12,431 bases of DNA from Flavobacteriales bacterium UBA3364 (GCA_002360495.1 DEQO01000049.1:1-12431); one strand, 5' to 3'; shown: positions 1 through 8,649, numbered from the stretch's first letter. Notes: generated by a model not told the origin, from the letters alone. A program made the numbers and translations.

Positions 1-714
1 CAGAACTCCACGGATCTCCTTATGCAGTTGCGGCCAAAGTCTTACACCTATCGGCATGAGGAGTTTCCGCAAATGGGCCTTCCCGAAGGCGTTCGTTACG
101 GGTTCATCTCACAAGAAGTCCAAGAAGTTCTTCCTCAGCTAACCACCCCGGTCCATCAACCCGAGCAATTGGACTCACTCGGCAATGTTGAATTCGATGC
201 GGTGGACTATCTCGGTTTGAGCCCACTCGACATCCTGCCGATCGTGGTAGGTGCGGTTCAGGGACAGCACGTCCAAGGATCTGCGCAAGTGGCCGAGTTA
301 GCAAGCTTGCGCGAAGCGCTTGCCGAGCAACGCACCCGCATGGACCAACTCGAATCCATGCTCGCCGCCTGCTGCAACAACCCCGATGCGGGCCGTGCCC
401 TGGATACCGGTTCCGGCACCGGAACGGATGAATTGCTCAATGGCCCCTACGCCGACCGCAAGCTGCGTATCGTACCCAACCCCTTCAGCGAACCACCAAC
501 GGTGTACTACACGCTGGACCGTGGCGGCCGCATGCAGCTGATCGCGAACAGCGCCGATGGCAAGCAACTGAACGTGTTGCAGGAAGCCACCATGCAAGCG
601 GGCAATTACCAGTACGCATGGGACACCAGCGCGCTCGCCCCCGGCATGTACTACGTAACGCTTCTGCTGGATGGCCAGCCGATGGTGAAGAAGGCTGTGA
701 AGGTGACGCGCTAG
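1..714 (+). CDS. S74-type chaperone domain protein with T9SS C-terminal sorting domain (5' end off window)
   Basis: The reading frame is open from base 1, so only the last 237 codons are present and the true start lies to the left. Window residues about 1-90 resemble the peptidase_S74/intramolecular chaperone (tail-fibre) domain: the stretch LLMQLRPKSYTYR, then YGFISQEVQEVLP, then a PLDILPIVVGAVQ helix. A short heptad-like coiled coil follows (about 95-122, ASLREALAEQRTRMDQLESM), as usual after S74 domains. Residues about 155-237 match a type A T9SS sorting domain: LRIVPNPFSEP at its start, GNYQYAWDTSALAPGMYYV, and a final KKAVKV strand. The protein is therefore probably exported by T9SS and attached to, or released from, the cell surface. 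In this family the S74 domain trimerises and may cut itself off; the catalytic Ser-Lys pair was not verified here. A perfect hairpin lies 14 bp after the stop. Confidence 0.88.
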   Translation, partial: QNSTDLLMQLRPKSYTYRHEEFPQMGLPEGVRYGFISQEVQEVLPQLTTPVHQPEQLDSLGNVEFDAVDYLGLSPLDILPIVVGAVQGQHVQGSAQVAELASLREALAEQRTRMDQLESMLAACCNNPDAGRALDTGSGTGTDELLNGPYADRKLRIVPNPFSEPPTVYYTLDRGGRMQLIANSADGKQLNVLQEATMQAGNYQYAWDTSALAPGMYYVTLLLDGQPMVKKAVKVTR

Positions 715-728
715 AGCAACTGAGCATG

Positions 729-761
729 AAGAAAGCCCGGCACTTGTGACCGGGCTTTCTT
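729..761. terminator. Bidirectional intrinsic terminator between convergent genes
   Basis: The arms 729-740 (AAGAAAGCCCGG) and 750-761 (CCGGGCTTTCTT) are perfect 12-bp reverse complements around a 9-nt loop. The outer ends are A-rich on the left and T-rich on the right, so the hairpin reads as a terminator from both strands. It sits 14 bp after the plus-strand T9SS gene and 19 bp past the stop of the minus-strand repeat protein, which is where a shared convergent terminator is expected. Confidence 0.85.
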
Positions 762-780
762 GTTCGCGCCAAACGCTTGC

Positions 781-1875
781 CTAGTGCTCATACACCTCCC
801 CCTTCCACACCAACTTGGTCTTGTTGTTGGTAAGGGCAACGCTGAGCAGGCCGCGGTCCAAAGCCATGTCCTTGACGGGTTCGCGCAGCAGGGCTACCGT
901 TGATGTGCCATCGCGCCAGATGTCGAGCGAACCGTTGGAGTCCATGTAGGCGAAGGTGCCCCAGCTGGCCGCCCAGCGGGTGGGCCAATAGGGCACAACG
1001 ACATCCGTGCGGCCGTTGTGGTAGATCTTGCACTGTCCCTTGTCGTTCATCACCACCAGACTGTCTTTCACGAAGTACTCGTCCGGTGTGAAATCCAGCG
1101 CAGTCGAAGTCTTGCCGTCCTGGAAGACCTTCAACGCACCCGACTTGTCCACATAGGCGAAGAGACCCCGGCCCATGGTGATCTTCTCGGGCATGAAAGG
1201 GTCCACATCCAGCACCTCGCCTTTGTAGAACGCCTTCAGCCCCTTGTCCGAGGGATCCTGGTAGGCCACCACATCAAGCCCAGCGACGAAAGGGATGTCC
1301 GTGACCAGCGAGGCCAGCGTGAGGATCTCGCCGTGGTAGAACACATAGAACTCGTGCGTGGTCTTGCTCACCCAGGCGATCGTATTGTCCCCGGCGCTCC
1401 ACTTCTGTACCGGGTTCTCCACCAAGCCGTCCTCGGCCAGCGTGCTGATGCCGTTGTAGTGCACGCTGTAGGTACGTTGCATGCTGTCGTAGAACGCGGC
1501 CACGCTGTCCTCCACCACGGAAGCCCCGGTGTTGGCGCACAGTACGTCCACCTTCTCCCCGTCGTACACCTTGAACTGGCCACCGGTGGTGAAGCCGATG
1601 TAATGGTCGGTGATGGTCGGGATCATGGCGATGTTCTGGTCGATGATGCTCACCGCGCCGTCCTTGTAGATCTTCAGGTCGCCGTTGCTCGAAGCGTAGA
1701 CCATGCAGTTCCCGCCGCTCGCAAATCCCCGCGGGGGCAAGGGCTCCAGTTCCGTGACCGTGCCTTTGTCGAAGACGAAGAAATAGTTGCGGTAGTCAAG
1801 GAAACCCATGATGTCCTGGGCCATCAACACCGGTTGCGCGAGCAGCAATAGAGCGGGAGCAAGGAGCGTCTTCAT
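781..1875 (-). CDS. Secreted protein of about ten 35-residue repeats, propeller-like (function unknown)
   Basis: This is a 364-aa protein. I chose the ATG at 1875 because it gives a typical signal peptide (MKTLLAPALLLLAQPVLMAQ, cut after the final AQ). The open frame extends back to 1944, but those extra 23 codons lack signal character and would overlap the divergent gene. After the signal, the whole chain is built from a repeat of the form hhAYxDxxGxLKVFxDGxxxxL. The core hits lie near residues 32, 67, 101, 136, 176, 213, 248, 282, 317 and 353, for example LKIYKDG, FKVYDGE, FYVFYHG, LKAFYKG, LKVFQDG, CKIYHNG, LDIWRDG and LVWKGEV. Short beta-strand pairs with a turn DG/NG/KG suggest a beta-propeller or solenoid in the periplasm or outside the cell. 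No catalytic motif or T9SS tag is seen. I do not recognise a named family. Confidence 0.85.
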   Translation of the reverse strand: MKTLLAPALLLLAQPVLMAQDIMGFLDYRNYFFVFDKGTVTELEPLPPRGFASGGNCMVYASSNGDLKIYKDGAVSIIDQNIAMIPTITDHYIGFTTGGQFKVYDGEKVDVLCANTGASVVEDSVAAFYDSMQRTYSVHYNGISTLAEDGLVENPVQKWSAGDNTIAWVSKTTHEFYVFYHGEILTLASLVTDIPFVAGLDVVAYQDPSDKGLKAFYKGEVLDVDPFMPEKITMGRGLFAYVDKSGALKVFQDGKTSTALDFTPDEYFVKDSLVVMNDKGQCKIYHNGRTDVVVPYWPTRWAASWGTFAYMDSNGSLDIWRDGTSTVALLREPVKDMALDRGLLSVALTNNKTKLVWKGEVYEH

Positions 1876-1922
1876 GGCTGGAAAGTAGATCAACCCACCG
1901 AAGTTCGGGGGCTGTTGCTCAA

Positions 1923-1939
1923 ATTTGTGGTCCACAAAT
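1923..1939. promoter_or_regulatory. 8+8 bp palindrome in the divergent gap, possible operator
   Basis: ATTTGTGG (1923-1930) and CCACAAAT (1932-1939) are exact inverted copies around one T. The site lies between the divergent starts at 1875 (-) and 1938/1953 (+) and touches or abuts the plus-strand start. Its size and AT-rich ends suit a dimeric regulator. I could not place a Bacteroidota TTTG / TAnnTTTG promoter pair with good spacing on either strand, so the regulatory role is inference only. Confidence 0.35.
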
Positions 1940-4217
1940 GACATCGATCATCATGCCACGTTCCTTCGTCCTCGTTCTTTCGTTCTGCGCTGCGGCCAGT
2001 CTGCAGGCCCAGGACCGGTGGCCGATCATCCTCGAACCCGGCGATGGCCGTACCGTCACCATATACCAGCCGCAGCCCGAGAGCTACGCCGACGGAAGGT
2101 TCAGCGCCCGTGCCGCCGTAAGCGGTGCGCAGAAAGGCAAGGACCCCATCTTCGGTGCCATCTGGATGCAGGGCTTCCTGGAGGTGGACCGGGATACCCG
2201 TATGGGGACCGTCACGGAACTGAAGATCACCGACATGCGCTTCCCCGACATGACGGATACAAGCCGGGTGCGGCAATGGAAGGATTACCTCTCGGCGGAG
2301 ATCCCGAAACACACGCAACCCATCTCCATCGACCGGCTGATCGCCTCACTGGAAGGCGAAGAGCAAAAGGCCCCGCCGGACCTCAAGATGGATGCGCCGG
2401 AGGTCATCTACGCGAACACACCCAGTTTGCTGGTCTTCATCGATGGGGAGCCGCGCTTCCAGCCGATGGAGAAGGACGTATACGAGCGCGTGGTGAATAC
2501 CCCTTTCTTCATCGCACGGATCAAGGACAAGCAGACCTTCTACCTCGGGACATCGCAGGTCTGGTACAGCGCCAAGGCTATCGAAGGACCTTGGGAGACC
2601 ACCAAGGACGTCCCCAAGCAATTGCAGGAGATCGCCCCGAAGGATACCAGTGCCACGCCCTTGGAAAAGGACGCGAACGGAAACGTGATCGCCCCGAAGA
2701 TCATCGTGCGCACCAAGCCTGCCGAACTGGTACAGACCAAGGGTCTTGCGGATCTGAAGCCGATCCAGGGTACACAGTTGCTATTTGTGACCAATAGCGA
2801 TGAGGACATCTTCATGGACATCGCCAGCCAGCAGTATTTCATCGTGGTGAGCGGCCGGTGGTACCTGGCCCCGAACCTGGAAAAAGGACCGTGGACCTAT
2901 GTACCCGGGGATCGTCTTCCGGATGATTTCGCGAAGATCCCCGAGGACAGTGAGAAGGGTGGTGTACTGGCCAGCGTACCCGGTACACAAGCGGCGAAGG
3001 AGGCTGTGTTGGACGCACAGATCCCGCAGACCGCGAAAGTGGATCGCAACAGCACCACGAAAACGATCACCTACGACGGTGATCCGAAGTGGAAATTGAT
3101 CGAGGGCACGGCGATCTACGAAGCGGAGAACGCTTCCACCACGGTGCTCTACATCCGCGAACGCTACTACGCTTGCGAGAGTGCGGTATGGTACGAAAGC
3201 GACGTGGCCACCGGCCCTTGGAAAGTATGCGCGGAGGTGCCCAAGGAAGTGCAGGATATCCCGCCCAGCAGCCCGAGCTACAACGTGAAATACGTGTACG
3301 TGTACGACAGCACGCCGGAGGTGGTGTACGTGGGCTACACGCCCGGCTACACCGGGTGCTATGTGTACGGCCCCACAGTGGTGTACGGCACCGGCTACTA
3401 CTACTACCCATGGTACGGGGCCATGTACTACCCACGGCCGGTCACCTACGGGTTCAGCATGCACTACAATCCCTATACGGGCTGGGGCATGGGCTTCCAT
3501 TTCAGCACGGGCTGTTTCAGCATGAGCTTCTATGGTGGCGGCTACGGCGGCTATTGGGGCCCACCCATGTACAGGCCACCTTACTACGGACACCATGGCG
3601 GGTACCGTGGTGGCAGTTACCGTGGCGGCGGCAACACGATCAACATCGACAACAGCAACAATTTTTACGGTGATCGCGGAGGCGGAGGTAGGAGGGACGG
3701 CGTCAAACCGTCGCAGCCCATCGCGAAACCGGGCCAGGGCGGGGGAGCGGGGGGGAACCGACCTTCAACACAACCCTCCAAACCCGGACAGGGTGGGGCG
3801 GGCAACCGGCCTTCCACGCAACCCAGCAAGCCCGGCAACAACAACGTGCTCACGGACAAGCAGGGTAACGTGTACCGCGACAACGGCAAGGGCGGTTTCC
3901 AGCAACAGGGCGCCAACGGCAAATGGCAGGACGCCAAACCCGCGAAGCCGTCCACGGGCGCTGTGGGTACACAGCCGGCCAAGCCCTCCACACAACCGTC
4001 CACAGGTGGTCCGCGCAGGGATCAGACCATGTCGCCCTCCACGAACCAGCAGTTGAACCGCGATATGCAGAACCGCCAGCGCGGGCAGCAGAACGCGAAC
4101 AACTACCAGCAGCGCAGTGGAGGTTACAGCGGCGGCCGTGGCGGCGGTGGTTATGGCGGCGGCGGCGGCGGTCGCATGAGCGGTGGCGGTGGTCGGGGCG
4201 GTGGCGGTCGGCGCTGA
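1938..4217 (+). CDS. Secreted WY/GPW-module protein with Tyr/Gly-rich C-terminal region (function unknown)
   Basis: The protein is 759 aa from 1938. An internal ATG at 1953 gives a neater signal peptide (MPRSFVLVLSFCAAASLQAQ) and is about equally likely. Three similar modules about 100 residues apart each carry an aromatic WY, then GPW, then a Pro-rich end: VWY 208-210/GPW 217-219, RWY 307-309/GPW 317-319, and VWY 417-419/GPW 426-428, the last followed by VPKEVQDIPP. Residues about 450-560 are rich in Tyr, Gly and Pro (YYYYPWYG, GGGYGGYWGPP). Then come low-complexity Gln/Pro/Lys and Gly-rich segments and a poly-Gly/Arg end (about 725-759). Proteins of this build are sometimes labelled 'carbohydrate-binding family V/XII' in databases; that name is from memory and ligand binding is unproven. 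It is probably periplasmic or surface-exposed. The basic Gly-rich tail could contact polysaccharide or nucleic acid. Confidence 0.85.
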   Translation: MTSIIMPRSFVLVLSFCAAASLQAQDRWPIILEPGDGRTVTIYQPQPESYADGRFSARAAVSGAQKGKDPIFGAIWMQGFLEVDRDTRMGTVTELKITDMRFPDMTDTSRVRQWKDYLSAEIPKHTQPISIDRLIASLEGEEQKAPPDLKMDAPEVIYANTPSLLVFIDGEPRFQPMEKDVYERVVNTPFFIARIKDKQTFYLGTSQVWYSAKAIEGPWETTKDVPKQLQEIAPKDTSATPLEKDANGNVIAPKIIVRTKPAELVQTKGLADLKPIQGTQLLFVTNSDEDIFMDIASQQYFIVVSGRWYLAPNLEKGPWTYVPGDRLPDDFAKIPEDSEKGGVLASVPGTQAAKEAVLDAQIPQTAKVDRNSTTKTITYDGDPKWKLIEGTAIYEAENASTTVLYIRERYYACESAVWYESDVATGPWKVCAEVPKEVQDIPPSSPSYNVKYVYVYDSTPEVVYVGYTPGYTGCYVYGPTVVYGTGYYYYPWYGAMYYPRPVTYGFSMHYNPYTGWGMGFHFSTGCFSMSFYGGGYGGYWGPPMYRPPYYGHHGGYRGGSYRGGGNTINIDNSNNFYGDRGGGGRRDGVKPSQPIAKPGQGGGAGGNRPSTQPSKPGQGGAGNRPSTQPSKPGNNNVLTDKQGNVYRDNGKGGFQQQGANGKWQDAKPAKPSTGAVGTQPAKPSTQPSTGGPRRDQTMSPSTNQQLNRDMQNRQRGQQNANNYQQRSGGYSGGRGGGGYGGGGGGRMSGGGGRGGGGRR
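3756..3836 (+). repeat. In-gene duplication coding NRPSTQPSKPG twice
   Basis: Two copies of the 11-residue unit NRPSTQPSKPG (3756-3788 and 3804-3836) are spaced 48 nt apart and linked by a Gly-rich stretch. The DNA copies differ at several third positions, so the duplication is not recent. It lies inside the low-complexity linker of the 759-aa secreted protein; a related KPSTQPSTGG unit follows downstream. Confidence 0.7.
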
Positions 4218-4264
4218 GCCCTGGCCAACGAAGGATCCTCGGATCCCGCCCCTGAAGCACCACC

Positions 4265-5710
4265 TCACGGCGTTTGCGGTGCAGGGTCCGAATTGCCCAA
4301 TACGAAGTAGCTGAAACCGAAGGTCAGTCCCAGTTGGTTGTACGTCGTGCGAAAAGGCACATCCCCGGCAGCGGAGAGGAAATCGCCCGCCAACCGGAAG
4401 TCCTCCGGCGTGCCGGTATCGCGCCCGACCGAATAGACCAGGCCGGTGGTGAGTTTCACGCGTTCGCTGTGCAAGGCCACCCCGCAGCTCAAATGGTACA
4501 GGTCCCAGTAGCTGAAGGTGCCAGCGATGTCCGTGGCCGGATCCAGTACGGAGCGGTCCAGGTGGTTGAAGTCCGTGCGCACACCGGCCAGCAGGTCGGC
4601 CACGTTCGAGAGGCGGAACTGCGCACCCATGGCCACGTTCACGATGGGAATACTGGCGCTGCGCACACGGCGCAACGTGCCATCCGCCGGGGGTAAGGCC
4701 CCCAGGGTGAGGTCCTCCTTCGCGTGCAGGATCATGCGGTCGTACGCCGCAACGCGTGTGCAATAGCCCACGCGCAATGCCCATACCGCCGTGCCAAGGT
4801 GCGTTTCCACACCGGCATCCAGCATCAACGGCGTGTTGAACCGCGTGGCCAGCTCCTCACCGCTGAGGAGATGCTTCTCCACCGACCCATCCGGGCGGGT
4901 GGTGGTGCTGGCCCTGTACATCGTGCCGGTGAAGAAGGCGGTGGAGAGGCGTGGCAGCGTGAGCGCGAAACCCCATTTCGTGCGTTCGCTGCTGTGCAGG
5001 TAGCCCAGTTTCGCGAGGAAACCGAAGTTGTAGATGTCGCCGCGTTCCGTGCTGATGTAGCCTGCCAGTGTGGGCACCGTGTCGTTCAACGCCGGATCGC
5101 CGTAGCGGCCCAGGTCCACCGTGCGCAGGTAGCGCTGTGTGAAGGACGTGCCGAAGAGCGACAACCCCACCGAGCTTTTCGGGCCTAGCGAATAGCACGC
5201 ACCGAGGCCGACCAGATCATGGCGCGAGGTGGTGATGATGTTGAGCAAGCTGGTGGTGAGCTCCGTGCCCGGTTCCGCAGCGTCACGCTCCAGCCGATAG
5301 CTGGCCGCCTGGTCCACCTCGAACCGGCTGTACAGATCGCTTACGTAGCCGAAGCTGATGCGCCACCGCCCGCCCCGCTCCGGATCGAAGGACCCCGCTA
5401 GCAGGCGCGGGGCCACGTCGGCTTGCTGGTCGCTGGCCGTGAAGCCCAGGCCCTGCATGTCCTTCACCTTGTACCATTGCTGGTAGACGAAACTGCCACT
5501 GGCCGTGATGCCCGCGCTCTTCACATGTCGCGTCCCCGCCGGGTTGTAGAAGAACGTGCTCTGGTCGTCGCTGCTTGCCGTGGCCGCGCCGCCCATCAAG
5601 GTTGCACGCGCGCCTTGCTGCTGTGTCCAGTACTGGTTGTCCTGCGCACTGCTGTGCTGAGCCAGCAATAGCATGCCCGGTAGAGCGAGGGAGAACGAGT
5701 GGAACTGCAT
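4265..5710 (-). CDS. FadL/OmpP1-like outer-membrane transport protein
   Basis: The protein is 481 aa from the ATG at 5710, chosen because it starts a signal peptide (MQFHSFSLALPGMLLLAQHSSAQ). The frame is open further up to 5791, but that part looks like non-coding leader. The N-terminus of the mature protein has the OmpP1/FadL/TodX hallmark: QQQGARATLMGGAATASSDD (about 30-49) followed by STFFYNPAG (51-59), the region that forms the hatch in FadL barrels. The rest alternates short amphipathic strands with Gly/Asp/Asn turns and ends in LGLTFGFSYFVLG before a short Pro-rich tail, consistent with an outer-membrane beta barrel. Family members take up hydrophobic compounds such as long-chain fatty acids or aromatics; the substrate here cannot be read from the sequence. 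It converges with the 759-aa gene, 47 bp between stops, and appears to be a single-gene transcript. Confidence 0.87.
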   Translation of the reverse strand: MQFHSFSLALPGMLLLAQHSSAQDNQYWTQQQGARATLMGGAATASSDDQSTFFYNPAGTRHVKSAGITASGSFVYQQWYKVKDMQGLGFTASDQQADVAPRLLAGSFDPERGGRWRISFGYVSDLYSRFEVDQAASYRLERDAAEPGTELTTSLLNIITTSRHDLVGLGACYSLGPKSSVGLSLFGTSFTQRYLRTVDLGRYGDPALNDTVPTLAGYISTERGDIYNFGFLAKLGYLHSSERTKWGFALTLPRLSTAFFTGTMYRASTTTRPDGSVEKHLLSGEELATRFNTPLMLDAGVETHLGTAVWALRVGYCTRVAAYDRMILHAKEDLTLGALPPADGTLRRVRSASIPIVNVAMGAQFRLSNVADLLAGVRTDFNHLDRSVLDPATDIAGTFSYWDLYHLSCGVALHSERVKLTTGLVYSVGRDTGTPEDFRLAGDFLSAAGDVPFRTTYNQLGLTFGFSYFVLGNSDPAPQTP

Positions 5711-6330
5711 CGGTGCTAAGGTCGATGGAGTTCGGCTTCGTTGTATACCCTGCGCCGCACACTGCTCTGCCGCACCCGACGACTTTCGCAATATGCACGT
5801 GTCCCCTTCCGGCGCTCGCCCCTGCTCGTTCCGGTCAACGCCTGCGATACCGGGCAGCGACCTTCACACTCCGTACCGCCCCAGCGCCGGACTAGGCAGC
5901 GCAGCGGATCCGGGCATGGACCACATGGGCTTCCGGTGCGTTGAGGATGCTGGTGTGCGCTAGCCCACCCACGCGTTCAGCGGTGTGTGGCGAACACGTG
6001 CTGGTTGGTGCTTGACGAGTAGTGCGATGCACGCTACGTTCTTCCCCGAGGAGAAAAAGGCGGTACTTCGATACCTGGTCCGGTCATGGCCGGTCCGGCC
6101 GTGCGCCGCCCGCGCGATCGCCTTGGATACGCGCAAGGCGTAGGGCACTAAAGCGCTGCCTTGGGGCAACTACCGCACGAGTGTGGATGCCATCGAAACG
6201 CAGCACCGGGCTGGACTTCCTTTCCCTTGTGCCCGCCAACGTGCAAACGACGGTGGAAGGGGTGGTGGATAGTGGGCCGACGGAGTATTGTGTTGAGCGC
6301 AGGGTCTCGAAACGAAGAGCCTGCGGAGGT
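5711..6330. other. About 620 bp without a supportable gene
   Basis: This stretch lies upstream of the FadL-like gene and downstream of hsdR, both on the minus strand, so it must hold the former's promoter and the latter's 3' end. The open frames in it (for example 5673-5963 +, 5960-6169 -, 6022-6420 +) are short, overlap each other on both strands, are Arg/Pro/Ala-rich and resemble no family I know. I see no tRNA, CRISPR or transposase trace. A 7-bp hairpin (6119-6125 with 6134-6140) and a short GC palindrome (6088-6100) exist but lack T-tracts. Decayed gene remnants are possible. Confidence 0.6.
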
Positions 6331-8649
6331 TCAGACTCCATACAACCACCGTTGGAACCCAACGAAGGTCTCGCGTATCCGCGAAACGTCACCGAGTTCC
6401 TTGGTGGCATCGGGCAGTGACTTGTATTTCAGTTGCAGGATCACGGGCAGCTTTTCGGGTTGAAGTTCCTCCACTCCAGTCAGTACATATTGCTGCAGCA
6501 CGAAATCGAGGAAGGCCCGCTGCTGGTCGTTGTATACAGCGAAATGAGCGCGCGCCTGCTCCGCGCGGGTCGAACGCTCCTGCGTAGGCGTGTTGTAGGC
6601 GATGTACGCGAGGACATCGTAGAGGTCGCTGTTCTGCGCGTCGATGATCTTCTGCAACTCTTGAAGTTGCGGTAGCGGGAAGCCCTTCTCGGCCAACTCG
6701 TCCAGCAGCTTCTTGCGGGTATCGGGCAGGCTCCAGAGCGTGCGCAATTGCTCTTCGTCGGCGAAGAGACGCGGCAGCTCGCCGAACAACTGGCGGATGA
6801 ACTCCTCGGCGCCGATGGGCCTGCCATCGGCGCTCCAGAAGCTGGTGTGCACGGTGCCGCTTAGCAGGCGCTCCTTGCCATCGGCGAGCTTGATGCGCAG
6901 CTTCGGCTTGGCTTCTTCTGGTGGCTCCGGTGTTGGCTTGGGCGCAGGTTCGCCGCGCGGTTCCTTGGGCTTGTTCTCCACAGGCTCTGCCGGATCGATC
7001 TCCTCCCCATCCCAACCGGGATCGTGGAAGAGTTCGTGACTGCGCGTGAAGTCGTGGATGGTGAAGTAGTCCTTGCCATCGTAGAGGCGCGTGCCGCGGC
7101 CGATGATCTGCTTGAACTCCACCATGCTCTTGATGCGGCGGAAGAGCACGATGTGCCGCACGTTGCGCGCATCCACCCCCGTGCTCAGCTTCTGGCTGGT
7201 GGTGAGGATGGTGGGGATGCTCCGCTCGTTGTCCTGGAAATCGCGTAGGTGCTGCTCGCCCACATCGCCATCGTCTGCGGTAACGCGGTGGCAGTAGTTG
7301 GGGTCCTTGATCGTCTTCTCTTGATTGATCAGATCACGGATGAGCGCGGCGTGGCCTTGGTTCTGGCAGAACACCAAGGTCTTCTCGCGCGGGTCGATGG
7401 CGCTGAGGAATTGCAGCACGCGGAAACGTTCGCGTGCTTCGATCTCGACGGTGACGTTGAACTCATCCTCCGCGAAGTGTTGACCCAGCTCCACCTGGCC
7501 CTCAAGCACCTTGTCATCGCCCATGAAGATGTACTGGTCCAGGTTGCTGCGGTACTGCCGCACCTTGAAGGGAGTGAGGAAACCGTCGTTGATGCCCTCC
7601 TTGAGGGAATAGGTGTAGACCGGGTCGCCGAAGTAGCGGTAGGTGTCGGCGTTCACATCGCGCTTGGGCGTGGCGGTGAGCCCGAGCTGCGTGGCGGGCC
7701 TGAAGTACTCGAGTATCGCGCGCCAGGTGCTCTCGTCGTTGGCCCCGCCCCGGTGGCACTCGTCGATGATGATGAGGTCGAAGAAGTCGGGCGGGTACTC
7801 GCCGAAGTTCGGCGTGTCGCCAGCGCCCGACATGAAGGTTTGGAAGATGGTGAAGAAGACACTGCCGTTGGTGGGCACCTTGCCCTTCTTGCGAATGCTC
7901 GCCGGGTCGATGCGCACCAGTGCATCTTCCGGGAACGCACTGAAGGAGTTGTAGGCTTGGTCCGCGAGGATGTTGCGGTCGGCGAGGAAGAGTATGCGCG
8001 GGCGGCGCTCTCCGTCGCGCCGGCTGTTCCAACGCGCATGGAAGAGCTTCCACGCTATCTGGAAGGCGATGGCCGTTTTACCCGTACCGGTAGCTAGGGT
8101 AAGCAGGATGCGTTGCTTCTCCGTGGCGATGGCATCGAGCACGCGCTGGATGGCGAGGTCCTGGTAATAGCGCGGTTTCCAAGTGCCGCTCTTGTCCTCG
8201 AAGGGAATTGCGCCGAAGCGTTCCTGCCAGTTTATGGTAGTTGCCTTGGCTGGCGGTTCGGGATGCAGCACCTGCCACAATTCCTGCGGCGTTGGCCAGC
8301 GCTCAATATGCCCTTCGCGGCCCGTGAGCATGTCCACTTGGTACTGCCCGGTGCCATCGCTGCTGAAGGCGAAGCGCGTCTTCAACTTGTCCGCGTACTT
8401 CTTGGCTTGCCCTACGCCAAGTGTGACGCCCGCGCCCTTGCGCTTCGCCTCCAAGGTGGCCAACATGCGCCCTTTGTACTCGAGTATGTAGTCGGCGATG
8501 TCCGGGGTGTTGCGCTTGCCAGCAGCGCCTTGCAGCCGCCCCAGCGTGATGTGGTACTCCCGGCGGATGCGCGTGCCCTCCACCACGCCCCAGCCTGCTT
8601 CGCGCAGGGCGGGGTCGATCAGTTCGGCGCGGGTCTCGGCTTCGTTCAT
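6331..8649 (-). CDS. hsdR: Type I restriction enzyme R subunit (HsdR, EcoEI-like)
   Basis: A 772-aa, full-length restriction and translocation subunit. The N-terminal nuclease domain shows the PD-(D/E)XK pattern: PD 49-50, E67-A-K69 (LEAK) and the downstream QxxxY element (Q81-Y85) known from HsdR proteins. The SF2 motor follows: Walker A ATGTGKT (186-192), Walker B DECH (296-299), motif III region GLTATP (323-328) and motif VI QIIGRGTR (514-521). A charged Pro/Lys/Glu-rich linker (about 551-585) leads to a C-terminal helical region (about 610-770) like the EcoEI_R_C domain that docks onto the methylase core. The enzyme translocates DNA using ATP and cuts far from unmethylated target sites. 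All key motifs look intact, so it should be active. Its ATG overlaps the stop of the preceding gene by 4 bp (ATGA). Confidence 0.95.
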   Translation of the reverse strand: MNEAETRAELIDPALREAGWGVVEGTRIRREYHITLGRLQGAAGKRNTPDIADYILEYKGRMLATLEAKRKGAGVTLGVGQAKKYADKLKTRFAFSSDGTGQYQVDMLTGREGHIERWPTPQELWQVLHPEPPAKATTINWQERFGAIPFEDKSGTWKPRYYQDLAIQRVLDAIATEKQRILLTLATGTGKTAIAFQIAWKLFHARWNSRRDGERRPRILFLADRNILADQAYNSFSAFPEDALVRIDPASIRKKGKVPTNGSVFFTIFQTFMSGAGDTPNFGEYPPDFFDLIIIDECHRGGANDESTWRAILEYFRPATQLGLTATPKRDVNADTYRYFGDPVYTYSLKEGINDGFLTPFKVRQYRSNLDQYIFMGDDKVLEGQVELGQHFAEDEFNVTVEIEARERFRVLQFLSAIDPREKTLVFCQNQGHAALIRDLINQEKTIKDPNYCHRVTADDGDVGEQHLRDFQDNERSIPTILTTSQKLSTGVDARNVRHIVLFRRIKSMVEFKQIIGRGTRLYDGKDYFTIHDFTRSHELFHDPGWDGEEIDPAEPVENKPKEPRGEPAPKPTPEPPEEAKPKLRIKLADGKERLLSGTVHTSFWSADGRPIGAEEFIRQLFGELPRLFADEEQLRTLWSLPDTRKKLLDELAEKGFPLPQLQELQKIIDAQNSDLYDVLAYIAYNTPTQERSTRAEQARAHFAVYNDQQRAFLDFVLQQYVLTGVEELQPEKLPVILQLKYKSLPDATKELGDVSRIRETFVGFQRWLYGV

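Noticed and set aside
1018..1851. 277-codon open frame on the plus strand
   Set aside because: Antisense to the ten-repeat secreted protein; His/Val/Arg-rich with no family resemblance, as expected of a GC-rich shadow frame.
2781..3596. 271-codon open frame on the minus strand
   Set aside because: Complement of the Tyr/Gly-rich part of the 759-aa gene; composition (Val/His/Ala runs) reflects that template.
4233..4246. Two GGATCC copies forming a 6-bp hairpin with a 2-nt loop between convergent stops
   Set aside because: Loop too short and no T-tract on either side; probably not a terminator.
3765..4784. 339-codon open frame on the minus strand
   Set aside because: Overlaps the ends of two well-supported genes; low-complexity Thr/Ala/Arg stretches come from the Gly-rich coding DNA.
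6119..6140. 7-bp hairpin downstream of hsdR
   Set aside because: About 190 bp from the stop and without a T-tract; not convincing as a terminator.
6022..6420. 132-codon plus frame and overlapping 108-codon minus frame
   Set aside because: Both run into the 3' end of hsdR, are Arg/Ser-rich and show no recognisable motif.
7249..8097. 282-codon open frame on the plus strand
   Set aside because: Antisense to the motor domain of hsdR, which has every expected motif.
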